Source: Streptomyces antioxidans
GTDB lineage: Bacteria; Actinomycetota; Actinomycetes; Streptomycetales; Streptomycetaceae
Direction: 5' to 3'
DNA: 55,870 nucleotides
Assembly: GCF_000968685.2 (NCBI RefSeq)
Contig: NZ_LAKD02000064.1
Span: 1-55,870, forward strand
Shown here: positions 25,335 through 33,810 of the stretch, piece by piece
Layout of the letters: each line of letters opens with the position of its first letter
Numbering within the stretch: position 1 is the stretch's first letter
Translations under genes and position numbers: made by a program
Notes under the pieces: model-generated
Told to the model about the DNA's origin: nothing
Databases searched by the model: none
The model's input: only the letters and a program-made list of their open reading frames with translations

Positions 25335-26750
25335 ATGTCCTCCCGTCCCGTGTCCCTCCGCCGCCTCGCACTCACCGCGGCGGCGTCCCTCAGCGCATTC
25401 GCCCTCTCGGCGCTGCCCGCCGTGGCGACCTCCAGTCCGGCACAGATCGCCACGTCGAAGACGAACGGCGTCACCTACCTCAAGTCCCTCCAGGCTGCGG
25501 ACGGTTCGTACGCCGGGTCCGGGCTGTCCAACGAATGGGCCTTCAGCGCGCTCGCCGCGGCCGGAACCGCCGCCGTGGACGTCACACCGGACGGCGATAC
25601 CAGCAAAAATGCGAGATCCGTCTACCGCGGTCTGCTCTCCACCAGTGGCTGGCCGTCCTCCTCCCCCGTCGTCACCGACTACGAACGCGCCGCGCTCAAC
25701 GCGTACGCGGCGGGCATCGACCCGGGCCGGGTCTCCGCCTCCCGCAACCTGATCGCCGACATCTACGGCTACTGGCAGACCGCAGAGACCGGCTACTTCG
25801 GCCCGTCGGCCAACTTCAACGGCACCGTCTTCGCCGCGCTCGCCCTGAACGGCGCGAAGACCCGGTCCGGCGGCATACGTGTCCCCCAGGCCCTGCGCGA
25901 CGCGATCGTCACCCGCATCCGCGCCAACCAGCACAACGACGGCGGCTGGAACTACGGCAAGGCCGAGGGCAACGCCACCGAACTGGCCACCCCCGGGGAC
26001 ATCGACATGACCGGCGCGGCGATGGCCGCGCTGTGCGTCTCCGGCGTGCCGAACACCGACACCGACATCGCGCAGGCCAGGGCGTTCCTCAAGAGCAAGC
26101 TGATCGCCAACAGCGGCGCCTTCAACGCCATGTTCGGCGCCAACACCGACTCCAACGGCTGGGCCGTCTCGGGCCTGAACGCCTGTGGCGTCAACCCGCA
26201 GACCGGTGACTTCCTCACCTCCCTGGGCAAGACCCCGGTCGACTTCCTGATCGCCCAGCAGTTCAACCCAGGCGGCGGCTTCAAGTACCTGCCCAGCGAC
26301 ACCACACCGTCGGCCTACGCCTCGATCGACGGGCTGCGGGCGGTCGCGGGCGGCGGCTTCACCGCCACCCCGCCGACGCCCACCACCGCGGGCGCTCCAC
26401 AGTGGGTGAGCCAGGGCTCCTTCACCTCGGGCACGGCGGCGAAACTGGCGCTGACCGTGGACGACGGCACCGGTCGGCTGAAGGTGTGCTCGGTCGCCCT
26501 CACTCCGACCGGCACGACGACCACCCTGGGCGCCGTCCTCGACGCGGCCACCGGCGCGGCCACCCCCGCGGGCTGCGTGACCTCCGTGACCCCGTCGTCC
26601 GGCACGGGCGCCATCACCTCGCTGAACGGCAAGGCCAACAGCGGCTCGAACACCTGGAAGGTCAGCACCGACGGCTCGGCCTTCACCGCGGCCACGCGGG
26701 GCAAGGCCGTGGGGGTCGGCGACACGATCGCCCTGCGCTGGGGCGCTTGA
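25335..26750 (+). CDS. Secreted intrinsic-factor-like protein: alpha/alpha barrel plus transcobalamin C-type domain
   Basis: A 471-aa secreted protein with no membrane anchor. Signal peptide 1-32 (ending ALPAVATS). Residues about 37-345 form repeated alpha-hairpin units of the prenyltransferase-repeat type (VTYLKSLQAADGSYAG, QHNDGGWNYGKAEG, IAQQFNPGGGFKYLP). After a Thr/Pro linker, residues about 365-471 have LKVCSVALTPTG, ITSLNGKANSGSNTWKV and GVGDTIALRWG, the pattern of the DUF4430/transcobalamin C-terminal domain. This is the same domain order as human intrinsic factor. AGGAG six bases before ATG 25335. A cobalamin riboswitch precedes it, so an extracellular B12-binding role is the best hypothesis; no enzymatic prenyltransferase motif set is evident. 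Confidence 0.82.
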   Translation: MSSRPVSLRRLALTAAASLSAFALSALPAVATSSPAQIATSKTNGVTYLKSLQAADGSYAGSGLSNEWAFSALAAAGTAAVDVTPDGDTSKNARSVYRGLLSTSGWPSSSPVVTDYERAALNAYAAGIDPGRVSASRNLIADIYGYWQTAETGYFGPSANFNGTVFAALALNGAKTRSGGIRVPQALRDAIVTRIRANQHNDGGWNYGKAEGNATELATPGDIDMTGAAMAALCVSGVPNTDTDIAQARAFLKSKLIANSGAFNAMFGANTDSNGWAVSGLNACGVNPQTGDFLTSLGKTPVDFLIAQQFNPGGGFKYLPSDTTPSAYASIDGLRAVAGGGFTATPPTPTTAGAPQWVSQGSFTSGTAAKLALTVDDGTGRLKVCSVALTPTGTTTTLGAVLDAATGAATPAGCVTSVTPSSGTGAITSLNGKANSGSNTWKVSTDGSAFTAATRGKAVGVGDTIALRWGA

Positions 26751-26812
26751 GGGGGCGGTAGTCTCTGTGCCCAGCTGGATGTTCCACCGGGCAGTCGAAG
26801 GGTACGGGGGCG

Positions 26813-27274
26813 ATGGGCGTCGCGCGGCAGGTCAGGACGCGGATGGGGGCGAGGCCGGGGCCGGGGTCGGAGCGAGCTCCGAGTCCGCTGCCGGTCCTCG
26901 GGCTGTTCATCGTGGGGGTCGCGGTGCTGGAGCGCTGTCTGTCGCTGATCGATGGACCGGAGACGTACGTACTCTGCCCCGACGTCGCGGACCTGTCCGC
27001 ACGACTCGACCGGGAAGAAAGCGTCAACCGGTGGCTCCTGCTGGCCGCCATCGTGCTGGCCGTGGCGGCACCGGCCGTCTCACGCGTACGCCACGGACGA
27101 GTCCTCCCCGTGCTGACGCTGTGCTCGGTGCTGATCCTCGTGGTCCTGGCGGACGGCTACGCGACGCGCGCGGATGCCGTCGCACTGCGGATCTTTACAT
27201 CCCAGACGTGCGACGAACCCACGGACCTCTACGACACGTCCCGGGGCTGGTTCGACTGGAGTCCACTCGGCTAG
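26813..27274 (+). CDS. Small membrane protein of unknown function in the B12 region
   Basis: I do not recognise this 153-aa protein. It has three hydrophobic segments: VLGLFIVGVAVLERCL (about 28-43), LLLAAIVLAVAAPAV (about 75-89) and VLTLCSVLILVVLADGY (about 100-116). A soluble C-terminal tail carries a Cys and several acidic residues. Start ATG 26813 lacks a strong ribosome-binding site. It lies 62 bp after the secreted B12-binder-like gene on the same strand, so it may be on the transcript controlled by riboswitch 3. It ends just before the hairpin and riboswitch 4. Confidence 0.6.
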   Translation: MGVARQVRTRMGARPGPGSERAPSPLPVLGLFIVGVAVLERCLSLIDGPETYVLCPDVADLSARLDREESVNRWLLLAAIVLAVAAPAVSRVRHGRVLPVLTLCSVLILVVLADGYATRADAVALRIFTSQTCDEPTDLYDTSRGWFDWSPLG

Positions 27275-27300
27275 CTGCCGTGCCGAACCCCTGGTCTCAG

Positions 27301-27346
27301 CCCCCGTCGCCCCGTGCGCCACAATGAGCCCACGAGGCGACGGGGG
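27301..27346 (+). terminator. Hairpin ending the upstream unit; its 3' arm is also riboswitch 4 P1
   Basis: CCCCCGTCGCC (27301-27311) and GGCGACGGGGG (27336-27346) form a perfect 11-bp stem with a 24-nt loop. The 3' arm is also the 5' strand of riboswitch 4 P1, so read-through RNA could fold in two mutually exclusive ways. Confidence 0.6.
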
Positions 27347-27484
27347 CCAGGAAGCCGGTGCGAGTCCGGCGCGGTCCCGCCACTGTGACCGGGGAGCGGT
27401 CCTCCCGCATGTCACTGTCCGCGGACGCGGATGGGAAGGCGGAGGTGAGCGACGATCCGGGAGCCAGGAGACTGACCCGTCGCC
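27336..27484 (+). promoter_or_regulatory. Cobalamin riboswitch 4, upstream of oligopeptide-type ABC operon
   Basis: P1 GGCGACGGG (27336-27344) / CCCGTCGCC (27476-27484); in between, CAGGAAGCCGGTGCGAGTCC, GGCGCGGTCCCGCCACTGTG (canonical B12 box), peripheral helices and GGGAGCCAGGAGACTG. All conserved blocks of the long cobalamin aptamer are present. The operon start codon lies 43 nt after the aptamer. Confidence 0.95.
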
Positions 27485-27526
27485 GGTCCGATGGCAGGGG
27501 CGAGGACACCCCGGAGAGGATCGACT

Positions 27527-29071
27527 GTGACGACGCATGCCCGGACGGGGCCCGGCAGACGAGCGGTGCTTTCCGCGGGGGGCGCCCTGGCGCTGGCCTC
27601 CTCAGGACTGCTCACCGGGTGCGGCGCGGACACGAAGGACGGGGGTGGCGGCGACCGGTTCCGGGCCGCGTTCACCGCCGGCGGCTCGCAGGAGACCCTC
27701 GATCCCCATGTCGCCCCGAACTTCGTCGACCAGGCCCGCGCCAAGGCCCTGTACGACACCCTGGGCACTTACGCGGACGACATGTCCGTGCGCGGGCGGC
27801 TCGCGGAGTCCTGGGAGAGCGACGCGTCCGGCACCCGGTGGCGGATACGGCTGCGCACCGCGGAGTTCCACGACGGGAAGCCGGTCACCGCCAGGGACGT
27901 CCTCTACAGCTACCGCCGCGCCGCCGACCCCGCCACCGGCTCCCCCTCGCAAGTGCTGCTCTCCGCGATCGACTTCGGGGCCAGCAAGGCCGATGGCCAG
28001 CGGTCCGTCGTCTTCGTGCTGAAGGCTCCGAACTTCGAGTTCCCCACCGTCTTCGCGGGCCCCGGCACCGAGATCATCCCCGATGGGACGACGGACTTCG
28101 GCAAGCCCATCGGCTCGGGCCCCTTCACCCATGTCTCGTTCACGCCCGGTGGCACCGCCCGCTACCGGCGCTGGGCGGACCACTGGGACGGCGCCCCGCA
28201 CATCGCCGAGCTGGAGATCGTCCCCGCGAACGACGAGTCGGCACGGCTCAACGCGCTGCTGTCCGGACAGGTCCACTACGCCGCCGACATGGCCGGGGCC
28301 TCCGTGAACCGGCTGAAGCAGGACGGCTCCACGCGGCTGCTGACCGTGGAACGGGCCACCGCCCAGCAGTTGCTGCTGCGCACCGGCCGCAAGCCGTTCG
28401 ACGACCCGCGGCTGGTGCGCGCCGTACAGCTCGGGCTCGACCGGGAGGCGCTGGTGCGGGTCGCCCTCGCCGGTCACGGCGAGCCGGGGAACGACCTGTT
28501 CGGCATGGGCCTGCGGGGCTACCCCGACGATCTGGAGCCGCGCGAGCGCGATGTCGACGAGGCGCGGAGGCTGGTGAAGCGGGCCGGTGCGGACGGGCTG
28601 AGGATCACCGTGGAGACCAGCCCGGTGGACGCCGCATGGGAGCCGGCCGCGGACCTGATGGCGCGGCAGCTGCGCGAGGTGGGGTTGCGGCTGACCGCCA
28701 ACACCCGCGCCGCCAGTACGTACTTCAGCGAGATCAAGACGAAGGGCGTGGCCGCCTTCAACACCACCTCCACGCTGCCCGTCTCCGACTTCCTCCAGCA
28801 GCGGGTGCGGGGCGGAGCGGCCCGCAACCAGACGCAGTACGCCTCGGAGACGTTCGACGGGCTGCTGGAGCGCGCCCGCACCACCCGCGACGAGCGGGAC
28901 CGGCTGGCCCTGCTGACCCGCGCCCAGAAGCTCGCCCGTGCCGGGTCCGGGCTGCTGGTGTGGGCGTTCTCCGATGCCACCGACGCCATCGGCGCGTCGG
29001 TCCGCGGTCTGCGCGCCGCCCCACCGAACTCGCACGACTGGGCGCGGTTCGACCGGGTCCGCGTCGGCTGA
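27527..29071 (+). CDS. ABC transporter substrate-binding lipoprotein, family 5 (B12-controlled)
   Basis: A 514-aa extracytoplasmic solute-binding lipoprotein of the oligopeptide/nickel (SBP_bac_5) type. It has a twin-arginine-like signal (GRRAVLSAGG) and lipobox LLTGC with the lipidated Cys at residue 32. Family features include LAESWESDASGTRWRIRLR, the AEFHDGKPVTARDVLYSYRR motif and the IGSGPF segment. GTG 27527 with GGAGAGGA upstream was chosen over ATG 27491, which lies in the leader. It heads an operon with two permeases and a fused double ATPase behind a cobalamin riboswitch. Plausible cargo: cobalt or nickel chelate, corrinoid precursor, or peptide; the sequence alone does not decide. 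Confidence 0.92.
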   Translation: MTTHARTGPGRRAVLSAGGALALASSGLLTGCGADTKDGGGGDRFRAAFTAGGSQETLDPHVAPNFVDQARAKALYDTLGTYADDMSVRGRLAESWESDASGTRWRIRLRTAEFHDGKPVTARDVLYSYRRAADPATGSPSQVLLSAIDFGASKADGQRSVVFVLKAPNFEFPTVFAGPGTEIIPDGTTDFGKPIGSGPFTHVSFTPGGTARYRRWADHWDGAPHIAELEIVPANDESARLNALLSGQVHYAADMAGASVNRLKQDGSTRLLTVERATAQQLLLRTGRKPFDDPRLVRAVQLGLDREALVRVALAGHGEPGNDLFGMGLRGYPDDLEPRERDVDEARRLVKRAGADGLRITVETSPVDAAWEPAADLMARQLREVGLRLTANTRAASTYFSEIKTKGVAAFNTTSTLPVSDFLQQRVRGGAARNQTQYASETFDGLLERARTTRDERDRLALLTRAQKLARAGSGLLVWAFSDATDAIGASVRGLRAAPPNSHDWARFDRVRVG

Positions 29072-29072
29072 C

Positions 29073-30020
29073 GTGCGTGGCTACGTCCTGCGGCGCACAC
29101 TGCTGGCCGTCCTCCAGTGCCTGGTGGTGCTCGTCGCCGTGTTCGCCGTCGGTTCGCTGCTGCCCGGCGACACGGCCGACGTCCTCCGCGGCGAGCTCGG
29201 CACGCCCGCACAAGTGGCGGCGCTGCGCGCCCAGTTGGGGCTGGACGAGCCCGCCTGGGCGCGCTTCGGCCACTGGCTCGGCGATCTGCTCACCGGCGAC
29301 CTCGGGAACTCCCTGACCACCGGGGTGCCGGTGGGCGACGACATCGGCCGCCGCGTCGGGGTGACGCTGCTGCTGGGCGTACCGGCGCTGGTGCTGGTCA
29401 CGGTGGCGGCGCCGCTGCTGGGCACGGTGTCGGGGCTGCGGGAGGGCAGCCGCCTCGACCGGACGCTGAACACCGTGGCCCTCGTGCTGCACGCCGTCCC
29501 GGAGTTCGTGCTCGGACTGCTGCTGGTCGCCTCGGTGTCGCTGGCGGCCGGGCTGCTCCCGGCCACCGCCGTCGGCATGGACACGGCCGCGCTGCTGGCC
29601 CAGCCGGCCGTTCTGGTGCTGCCCGTCACGGTCCTGGCGGCCCGGCACCTGTGTGATCTGGCGCGGCAGATCCGCGCGGGCGTGGCGGCCGAGCGGCACG
29701 GGCCCGTCGCGGAACACCTGCGGCTGCTGGGGATGCGGGAGCGGACGGTGGTGCTGCGCCATGTGCTGCCGGGTGCCCTGGGGCCCGCCGCGCAGCAGTA
29801 CGCCCGCTGTGTGGAGGGGCTGCTGGGCGGTGCCGTGCTGGTGGAGGCGGTGTTCGGCTTCCGCGGGCTGGGCAGCGGTTTCGTCGAGGCGGTGCAGAAC
29901 CGGGACATGCCGCAGGTGCAGACGTACGCGCTGCTGTTCGCGGGCACCGCCATCGTGGTGAACCTCGCCGCCGACCTGGCCGCCCACCGGCTGGCACCGG
30001 GCCGGGAGGTGACGGCGTGA
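29073..30020 (+). CDS. ABC transporter permease, DppB-type
   Basis: First inner-membrane subunit of the riboswitch-4 transporter. The 315-aa protein has about six helices and the binding-protein-dependent transport signature region EHLRLLGMRERTVVLRHVLPGA. The typical DppB tail FGFRGLGSGFVEAVQNRDMPQVQ is also present. It starts at GTG 29073, two bases after the lipoprotein stop, and its stop overlaps the next permease start. Confidence 0.92.
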   Translation: MRGYVLRRTLLAVLQCLVVLVAVFAVGSLLPGDTADVLRGELGTPAQVAALRAQLGLDEPAWARFGHWLGDLLTGDLGNSLTTGVPVGDDIGRRVGVTLLLGVPALVLVTVAAPLLGTVSGLREGSRLDRTLNTVALVLHAVPEFVLGLLLVASVSLAAGLLPATAVGMDTAALLAQPAVLVLPVTVLAARHLCDLARQIRAGVAAERHGPVAEHLRLLGMRERTVVLRHVLPGALGPAAQQYARCVEGLLGGAVLVEAVFGFRGLGSGFVEAVQNRDMPQVQTYALLFAGTAIVVNLAADLAAHRLAPGREVTA

Positions 30021-30868
30021 GCTCGGCCGAGGAGGCGGGGGCGCGGCCGGAGGGGCCCGGGGCCGTACGCGGCGACCGGCCCCGCCGTCCGTGGATCGCT
30101 CTGGTGCTGCTCGGCGTGCCGGTGCTGGTGGCCCTGCTGGGACCGTGGCTGGCCGGGGATCCGGCGTCGGAACAGGGCGCGCTGCCGTCGCGGCCGCCCG
30201 GTGCGGGGCATCCGCTCGGTACGGATGTCCTGGGCCGCGATGTGCTGTGGCTCGTGCTGCACGGCGGGGCCTCGGTCCTGGGGAGCGCCCTGGGCGCGCT
30301 GCTGATCGGCATGGCCGCCGGGGTGCCGCTGGGACTGCTGGCCGCGGGGCCGCGGCGCGGGCTCGACGAGACGGTGATGCGCGGCCTCGACCTGCTGCTC
30401 GCCTTCCCCGGACTGCTGGTGCTGATGACCCTGGCCGCGACGGGACACCGCGATGGGTACTGGCTGGTGACGGTGGCGGGGGTGCTCCAAGTCCCGGCCG
30501 TGGCACGCCTGGTGCGCGGCGCCGCGCTCGCGCCGGGCACCCGGTCGGTGGTCGAGGCGCTGCGGATGCAGGGGCGCGGCTGGGCGTACATCCATCTGCG
30601 GCACCTGGCGCGGCAGTTGGCCGCTCCCCTCGCCACGGACGCGGGCGGCCGGTTCTCCGTGGTGCTGTACCTGCTGGCGTCCGCCAACTTCCTCGGTCTG
30701 GGGCTGCCCGTGTCCTCGCCGGACTGGGCGGTGCTCATCGAGCGCAACAGCGACGCCCTGTTCACCCAGCCCGCGGCGGTGCTGGTGCCCGCGGGTCTGC
30801 TGACGGCGCTGTGCGTCGGCGGCAATCTGCTCGTGGACCGCGTCGTCGCACGGAGGAGGGGCCGGTGA
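30017..30868 (+). CDS. ABC transporter permease, DppC-type
   Basis: Second permease, 283 aa. The N-terminus has a soluble stretch, a first helix (ALVLLGVPVLVALLGPWL), then the DppC-typical GHPLGTDVLGRDVLWLVLHG. The coupling-helix region is ALRMQGRGWAYIHLRHLARQ, and the end includes NFLGLGLPVSSPDWAVLI. GTG 30017 overlaps the stop of the first permease and its own stop overlaps the GTG of the ATPase. Confidence 0.92.
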   Translation: MSSAEEAGARPEGPGAVRGDRPRRPWIALVLLGVPVLVALLGPWLAGDPASEQGALPSRPPGAGHPLGTDVLGRDVLWLVLHGGASVLGSALGALLIGMAAGVPLGLLAAGPRRGLDETVMRGLDLLLAFPGLLVLMTLAATGHRDGYWLVTVAGVLQVPAVARLVRGAALAPGTRSVVEALRMQGRGWAYIHLRHLARQLAAPLATDAGGRFSVVLYLLASANFLGLGLPVSSPDWAVLIERNSDALFTQPAAVLVPAGLLTALCVGGNLLVDRVVARRRGR

Positions 30869-32595
30869 CCGGAGAAGGTGAGCAGCCGGTGGCCGGGGGA
30901 GGCCGGGGACCGGTGACCGGCACCGCGCATGTCCTCCCACTGCACATCCCGGAGATCTCCGCGCACGCCGACGGGGCGGAGCGCCCGCTGCTGGACCGGG
31001 TCGGGCTGACCGTTCCGGCCGGTGCCGTCACCGCCGTCGTCGGGCCGTCGGGCAGCGGCAAGACGACGCTCGGGCTGGCGGCGCTCGGTGCCTCCCGCAG
31101 CGGTGTGCGGCTGACCGGACGCGTTCTGCTGGCGGGTACGGACCTGCTGCTCCTGGCACCGGCCCGGCGCCCCGCGGCACGGGCGGGCCGGGCCGCGCAG
31201 CTGCCCCAGCACCCGGAGACGGTTCTGGATCCGGTCCGCCGGGCCGGTGGCGCGCTGATGGAGCTGGCCGCCCTCGGGCACCCGCTGCGGGCCGCGCGCA
31301 AGCCCGCAGCGCGCCGGGCACTCGCCCTGGCCGGGCTGGAGTGGCAGGCCGTACGCCGACGCTTCCCGCACCAGCTCTCCGGCGGCCAGCAGCAGCGTCT
31401 GGCGCTCGCCTCCGCCCTGGTGACAGGGGCCCGGCTGCTGGTGCTCGACGAGCCGACGAGCGGTCTTGACCCGGCCCTCGCGCACGCCCTGGGCCGTACG
31501 GTACGGGCGCTCGCGGACGGCGGCGCGGGCGTGCTGCTGCTCAGCCATGACCTCCAGCTGGTGCGGGAGACGGCCGACCGGGTCATCGTGCTGGAACACG
31601 GCCGGGCCGTGGACGACGGGCCGACGGCGGACGTCCTCGGCACCGGTGGCCCCGCACCCGACGGCCGCCCCACCACCGCCGGGCCTCCGGCCTTCCGCCA
31701 CCGGGCCACCCGGGAACTCCTCGCCGCGGAACGCCACCCCAGCACGAGCGGGGAGGCGGTCCCGACCACGGCGGCCCCGGCCGCGGTGGCCCCGGCCGCG
31801 GTGGCCCCGGCCGCGGTGGCCCCGGCCGCGGTGGCCCCGGCGTCGGAGGGCCGTGAGGGGGTCGCCGCCACGGGGCTCGCCGTCCGCCGCCGGTCCGGCG
31901 ATCCCCTGGCCGGGCCGGTGTCGATGGCGTTCCCGCCCGGCCACACGATCGCGCTGCTCGGGCCCTCCGGCTCGGGCAAGACGACCTTCGCCCGGGCCCT
32001 GGCCGGGCTGACCACGCCGTCCCGCGGCGAGGTGCGGCTCGACGGCCGCCCCCTCCCCCGCCGTATCGACCGGCGCACGCCCGCCCAGCGCCGCGCCATT
32101 CAGTACGTGCACCAGAACAGCGCGGGCTCCTTCGAGGAACACCGTCCGGTCCTCGGCCAACTCGCGGACACCGCACGGCTGTTGCGCGCCCTGCACCCCG
32201 AGGAGGCGGCAGCGGAGGCGATCGAGGTGGCCGGTGCGCTGGGCCTCGACCGGGCGCTGCTGCACCGGACCCCGGACCGGCTCTCCGGCGGCCAGCTCCA
32301 GCGCTGTGCGCTGGTACGGGCGCTGACGGCGCGTCCTTCCCTGCTCGTGTGCGACGAGGTGACATCGGCGCTGGACACCGTCTCCCGACAGCGGCTCCTC
32401 GACGCCCTGCCCGGTCTCCTCGCCCCGGCCGCGACCACCTTGCTGCTCATCAGCCACGACCTGCCCGCGGTCCGCGCCCTGACCGAAGAGGCCGCGCTGT
32501 TCGAGCACGGCCGCTGCGTACGGCGCGGACCCGTCGCCGATGTCCTTCCCGCCGCGTGGTCCGGCGCGCCCGGCTTAGGCGGCGCCGACGCATGA
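30865..32595 (+). CDS. ABC transporter ATPase, fused DppD-DppF type
   Basis: A 576-aa protein with two ATPase domains powering the riboswitch-4 transporter. Domain 1: Walker A GPSGSGKTT, signature LSGGQQQRLALA, Walker B LLVLDEPTSGLD, H-loop LSHD. Domain 2: GPSGSGKTT, LSGGQLQRCALV, LLVCDEVTSALD (Val replacing the usual Pro), ISHD. The domains are joined by an Ala/Pro linker made of repeated VAPAA units encoded by a 15-bp tandem repeat. The usual separate DppD and DppF C-terminal CxxR motifs that bind iron-sulphur clusters are not evident. GTG 30865 with GGAGGAGG upstream. It ends nine bases from the convergent ROK gene. Confidence 0.92.
   Translation: MTGEGEQPVAGGGRGPVTGTAHVLPLHIPEISAHADGAERPLLDRVGLTVPAGAVTAVVGPSGSGKTTLGLAALGASRSGVRLTGRVLLAGTDLLLLAPARRPAARAGRAAQLPQHPETVLDPVRRAGGALMELAALGHPLRAARKPAARRALALAGLEWQAVRRRFPHQLSGGQQQRLALASALVTGARLLVLDEPTSGLDPALAHALGRTVRALADGGAGVLLLSHDLQLVRETADRVIVLEHGRAVDDGPTADVLGTGGPAPDGRPTTAGPPAFRHRATRELLAAERHPSTSGEAVPTTAAPAAVAPAAVAPAAVAPAAVAPASEGREGVAATGLAVRRRSGDPLAGPVSMAFPPGHTIALLGPSGSGKTTFARALAGLTTPSRGEVRLDGRPLPRRIDRRTPAQRRAIQYVHQNSAGSFEEHRPVLGQLADTARLLRALHPEEAAAEAIEVAGALGLDRALLHRTPDRLSGGQLQRCALVRALTARPSLLVCDEVTSALDTVSRQRLLDALPGLLAPAATTLLLISHDLPAVRALTEEAALFEHGRCVRRGPVADVLPAAWSGAPGLGGADA
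31783..31842 (+). repeat. 15-bp tandem repeat in ATPase linker
   Basis: Four units of GCGGTGGCCCCGGCC (the last has one change), with a partial unit before. Each in-frame unit encodes AVAPA, giving a flexible linker between the two ATPase domains. Unit number may vary between strains without breaking the frame. Confidence 0.85.
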
Positions 32596-32604
32596 GGAGA
32601 TGCT

Positions 32605-33810
32605 TCAGCTCAGCAGCAGCGACCTGGGCTGAGCGGACAGGGTGCGGTCCAGGACCAGGGATGCCGCGCCGATCGCCGCCACGTTCTCGCCCAGGGTGGT
32701 CGATGTGACCGTCGTCGGGTGGGTCGGTCTGACGAAGGGGCTCCGCTCCACCATCGGCTCGATCGTGGCCAGGAGGCGGTCGGACAGCAGCTGCCACACC
32801 GGACCGCCGAACACCACCGTGTCCACGTCCAGGAGTGTCGCCGCCGCGCAGACGCCGCGGCCGATGCGGATGGCCAGGCGCTCGATGGTGCCGTCCGCCG
32901 GTGCGTCCCCGGCGGCGGCCAGCGCCGCCAGGCGTTCCAGCCCGCGCTGGGCGTCGGCCGGGTCGAGGCAGGTGTACTCGGTGCCGAGCACGCCCAGGCC
33001 GATGGCCTCGTCCACGAGCGTGCGGGCCGAGAAGGACGCGCCGAGGCCGCCGACCTCGCCCGCGTTGCCCGACACCCCGCGCAGCACCGTGTCCTCCACC
33101 GCCAGGCCCATGCCCGAGCCGGTGCCGAGGTAGAAGAAGAGCAGGTTGCGGCTGTCGGTGGCCGCGCCCGCCCAGCGCTCGGCCACCACCGCCGCCGTCA
33201 CGTCCTTGTCGAGCAGCGCCGGGAAGCCGGTGGCCTCGCTCAGGCGGTCGCGCAGCGGGTAGCGGCCCCAGCCCGGCAGCTCCGGCGGGTCCACCACCCA
33301 GCCCGACGCCGCGTCGATGGGGCCGGGGGCGGCGATGCCCAGGCCAAGCACCCGGGCGTCGTCGATGCCGGACTCGGCCAGCAGCGCCGACACCGACGCC
33401 GCCATGTCGGCGGTGGTCCGGTCGGTGTCACCGCCGCTCGGGGTCTGCCGGCTGCGCTGGGCGACGACGGTACCGGCCAGGTCCACCACGACCGTGGTGA
33501 TCACGGCGGGGTCGAGGTGCACGCCGATCGCATGGCGCGAGCTCGGCACGACCTCCAGCAGGGTGCGGGGCTTGCCGCTGCCGGTGTGCTGCTTGCCCGA
33601 CTCGCGCGCCACCCCCTGGTCGAGCAGCCGGCGCGTGATGTTCGAGACGGTCTGCGCCGACAGGCCGGTGGCCTGGGCGAGTTCCACCCGGCTGAGGCCG
33701 TCCGCGTGCCGGCGGATGGCGTCCAGGATCACGGACTCGTTGAAGTCCGCCATCCGCGGCAGGTTGGTACCGCGCCTGATGGACGGCTTTTCGGGCTTCG
33801 CGGTCGTCAA
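32605..33810 (-). CDS. ROK family transcriptional regulator
   Basis: A 401-aa sugar-responsive repressor. The N-terminal helix-turn-helix lies at about residues 25-80 (VILDAIRRHADGLSRVELAQ, TGLSAQTVSNITRRLLDQG). The ROK sugar-kinase-like domain contains GIAAPGPIDAASGWVVDPP, ALLDKDVTAAVVAERW and GTGSGMGLAVEDTVLRGVSG, with NAGEVGG. The CxCGxxGCxE zinc motif of NagC/Mlc is absent; at that place there is only EYTCLDPADAQRG. I chose the TTG at 33810: GGGGGAG lies upstream, and it overlaps the stop of a preceding gene remnant (TTGA). It probably regulates the adjacent alpha-mannosidase and oxidoreductase genes. Confidence 0.9.
   Translation of the reverse strand: MTTAKPEKPSIRRGTNLPRMADFNESVILDAIRRHADGLSRVELAQATGLSAQTVSNITRRLLDQGVARESGKQHTGSGKPRTLLEVVPSSRHAIGVHLDPAVITTVVVDLAGTVVAQRSRQTPSGGDTDRTTADMAASVSALLAESGIDDARVLGLGIAAPGPIDAASGWVVDPPELPGWGRYPLRDRLSEATGFPALLDKDVTAAVVAERWAGAATDSRNLLFFYLGTGSGMGLAVEDTVLRGVSGNAGEVGGLGASFSARTLVDEAIGLGVLGTEYTCLDPADAQRGLERLAALAAAGDAPADGTIERLAIRIGRGVCAAATLLDVDTVVFGGPVWQLLSDRLLATIEPMVERSPFVRPTHPTTVTSTTLGENVAAIGAASLVLDRTLSAQPRSLLLS

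Noticed and set aside
22002..26750. Calling the alpha/alpha-barrel proteins squalene cyclases or prenyltransferases
   Set aside because: They are exported, lack an evident catalytic DxDD-type or prenyl diphosphate-binding motif set, and carry transcobalamin-like beta domains behind B12 riboswitches.
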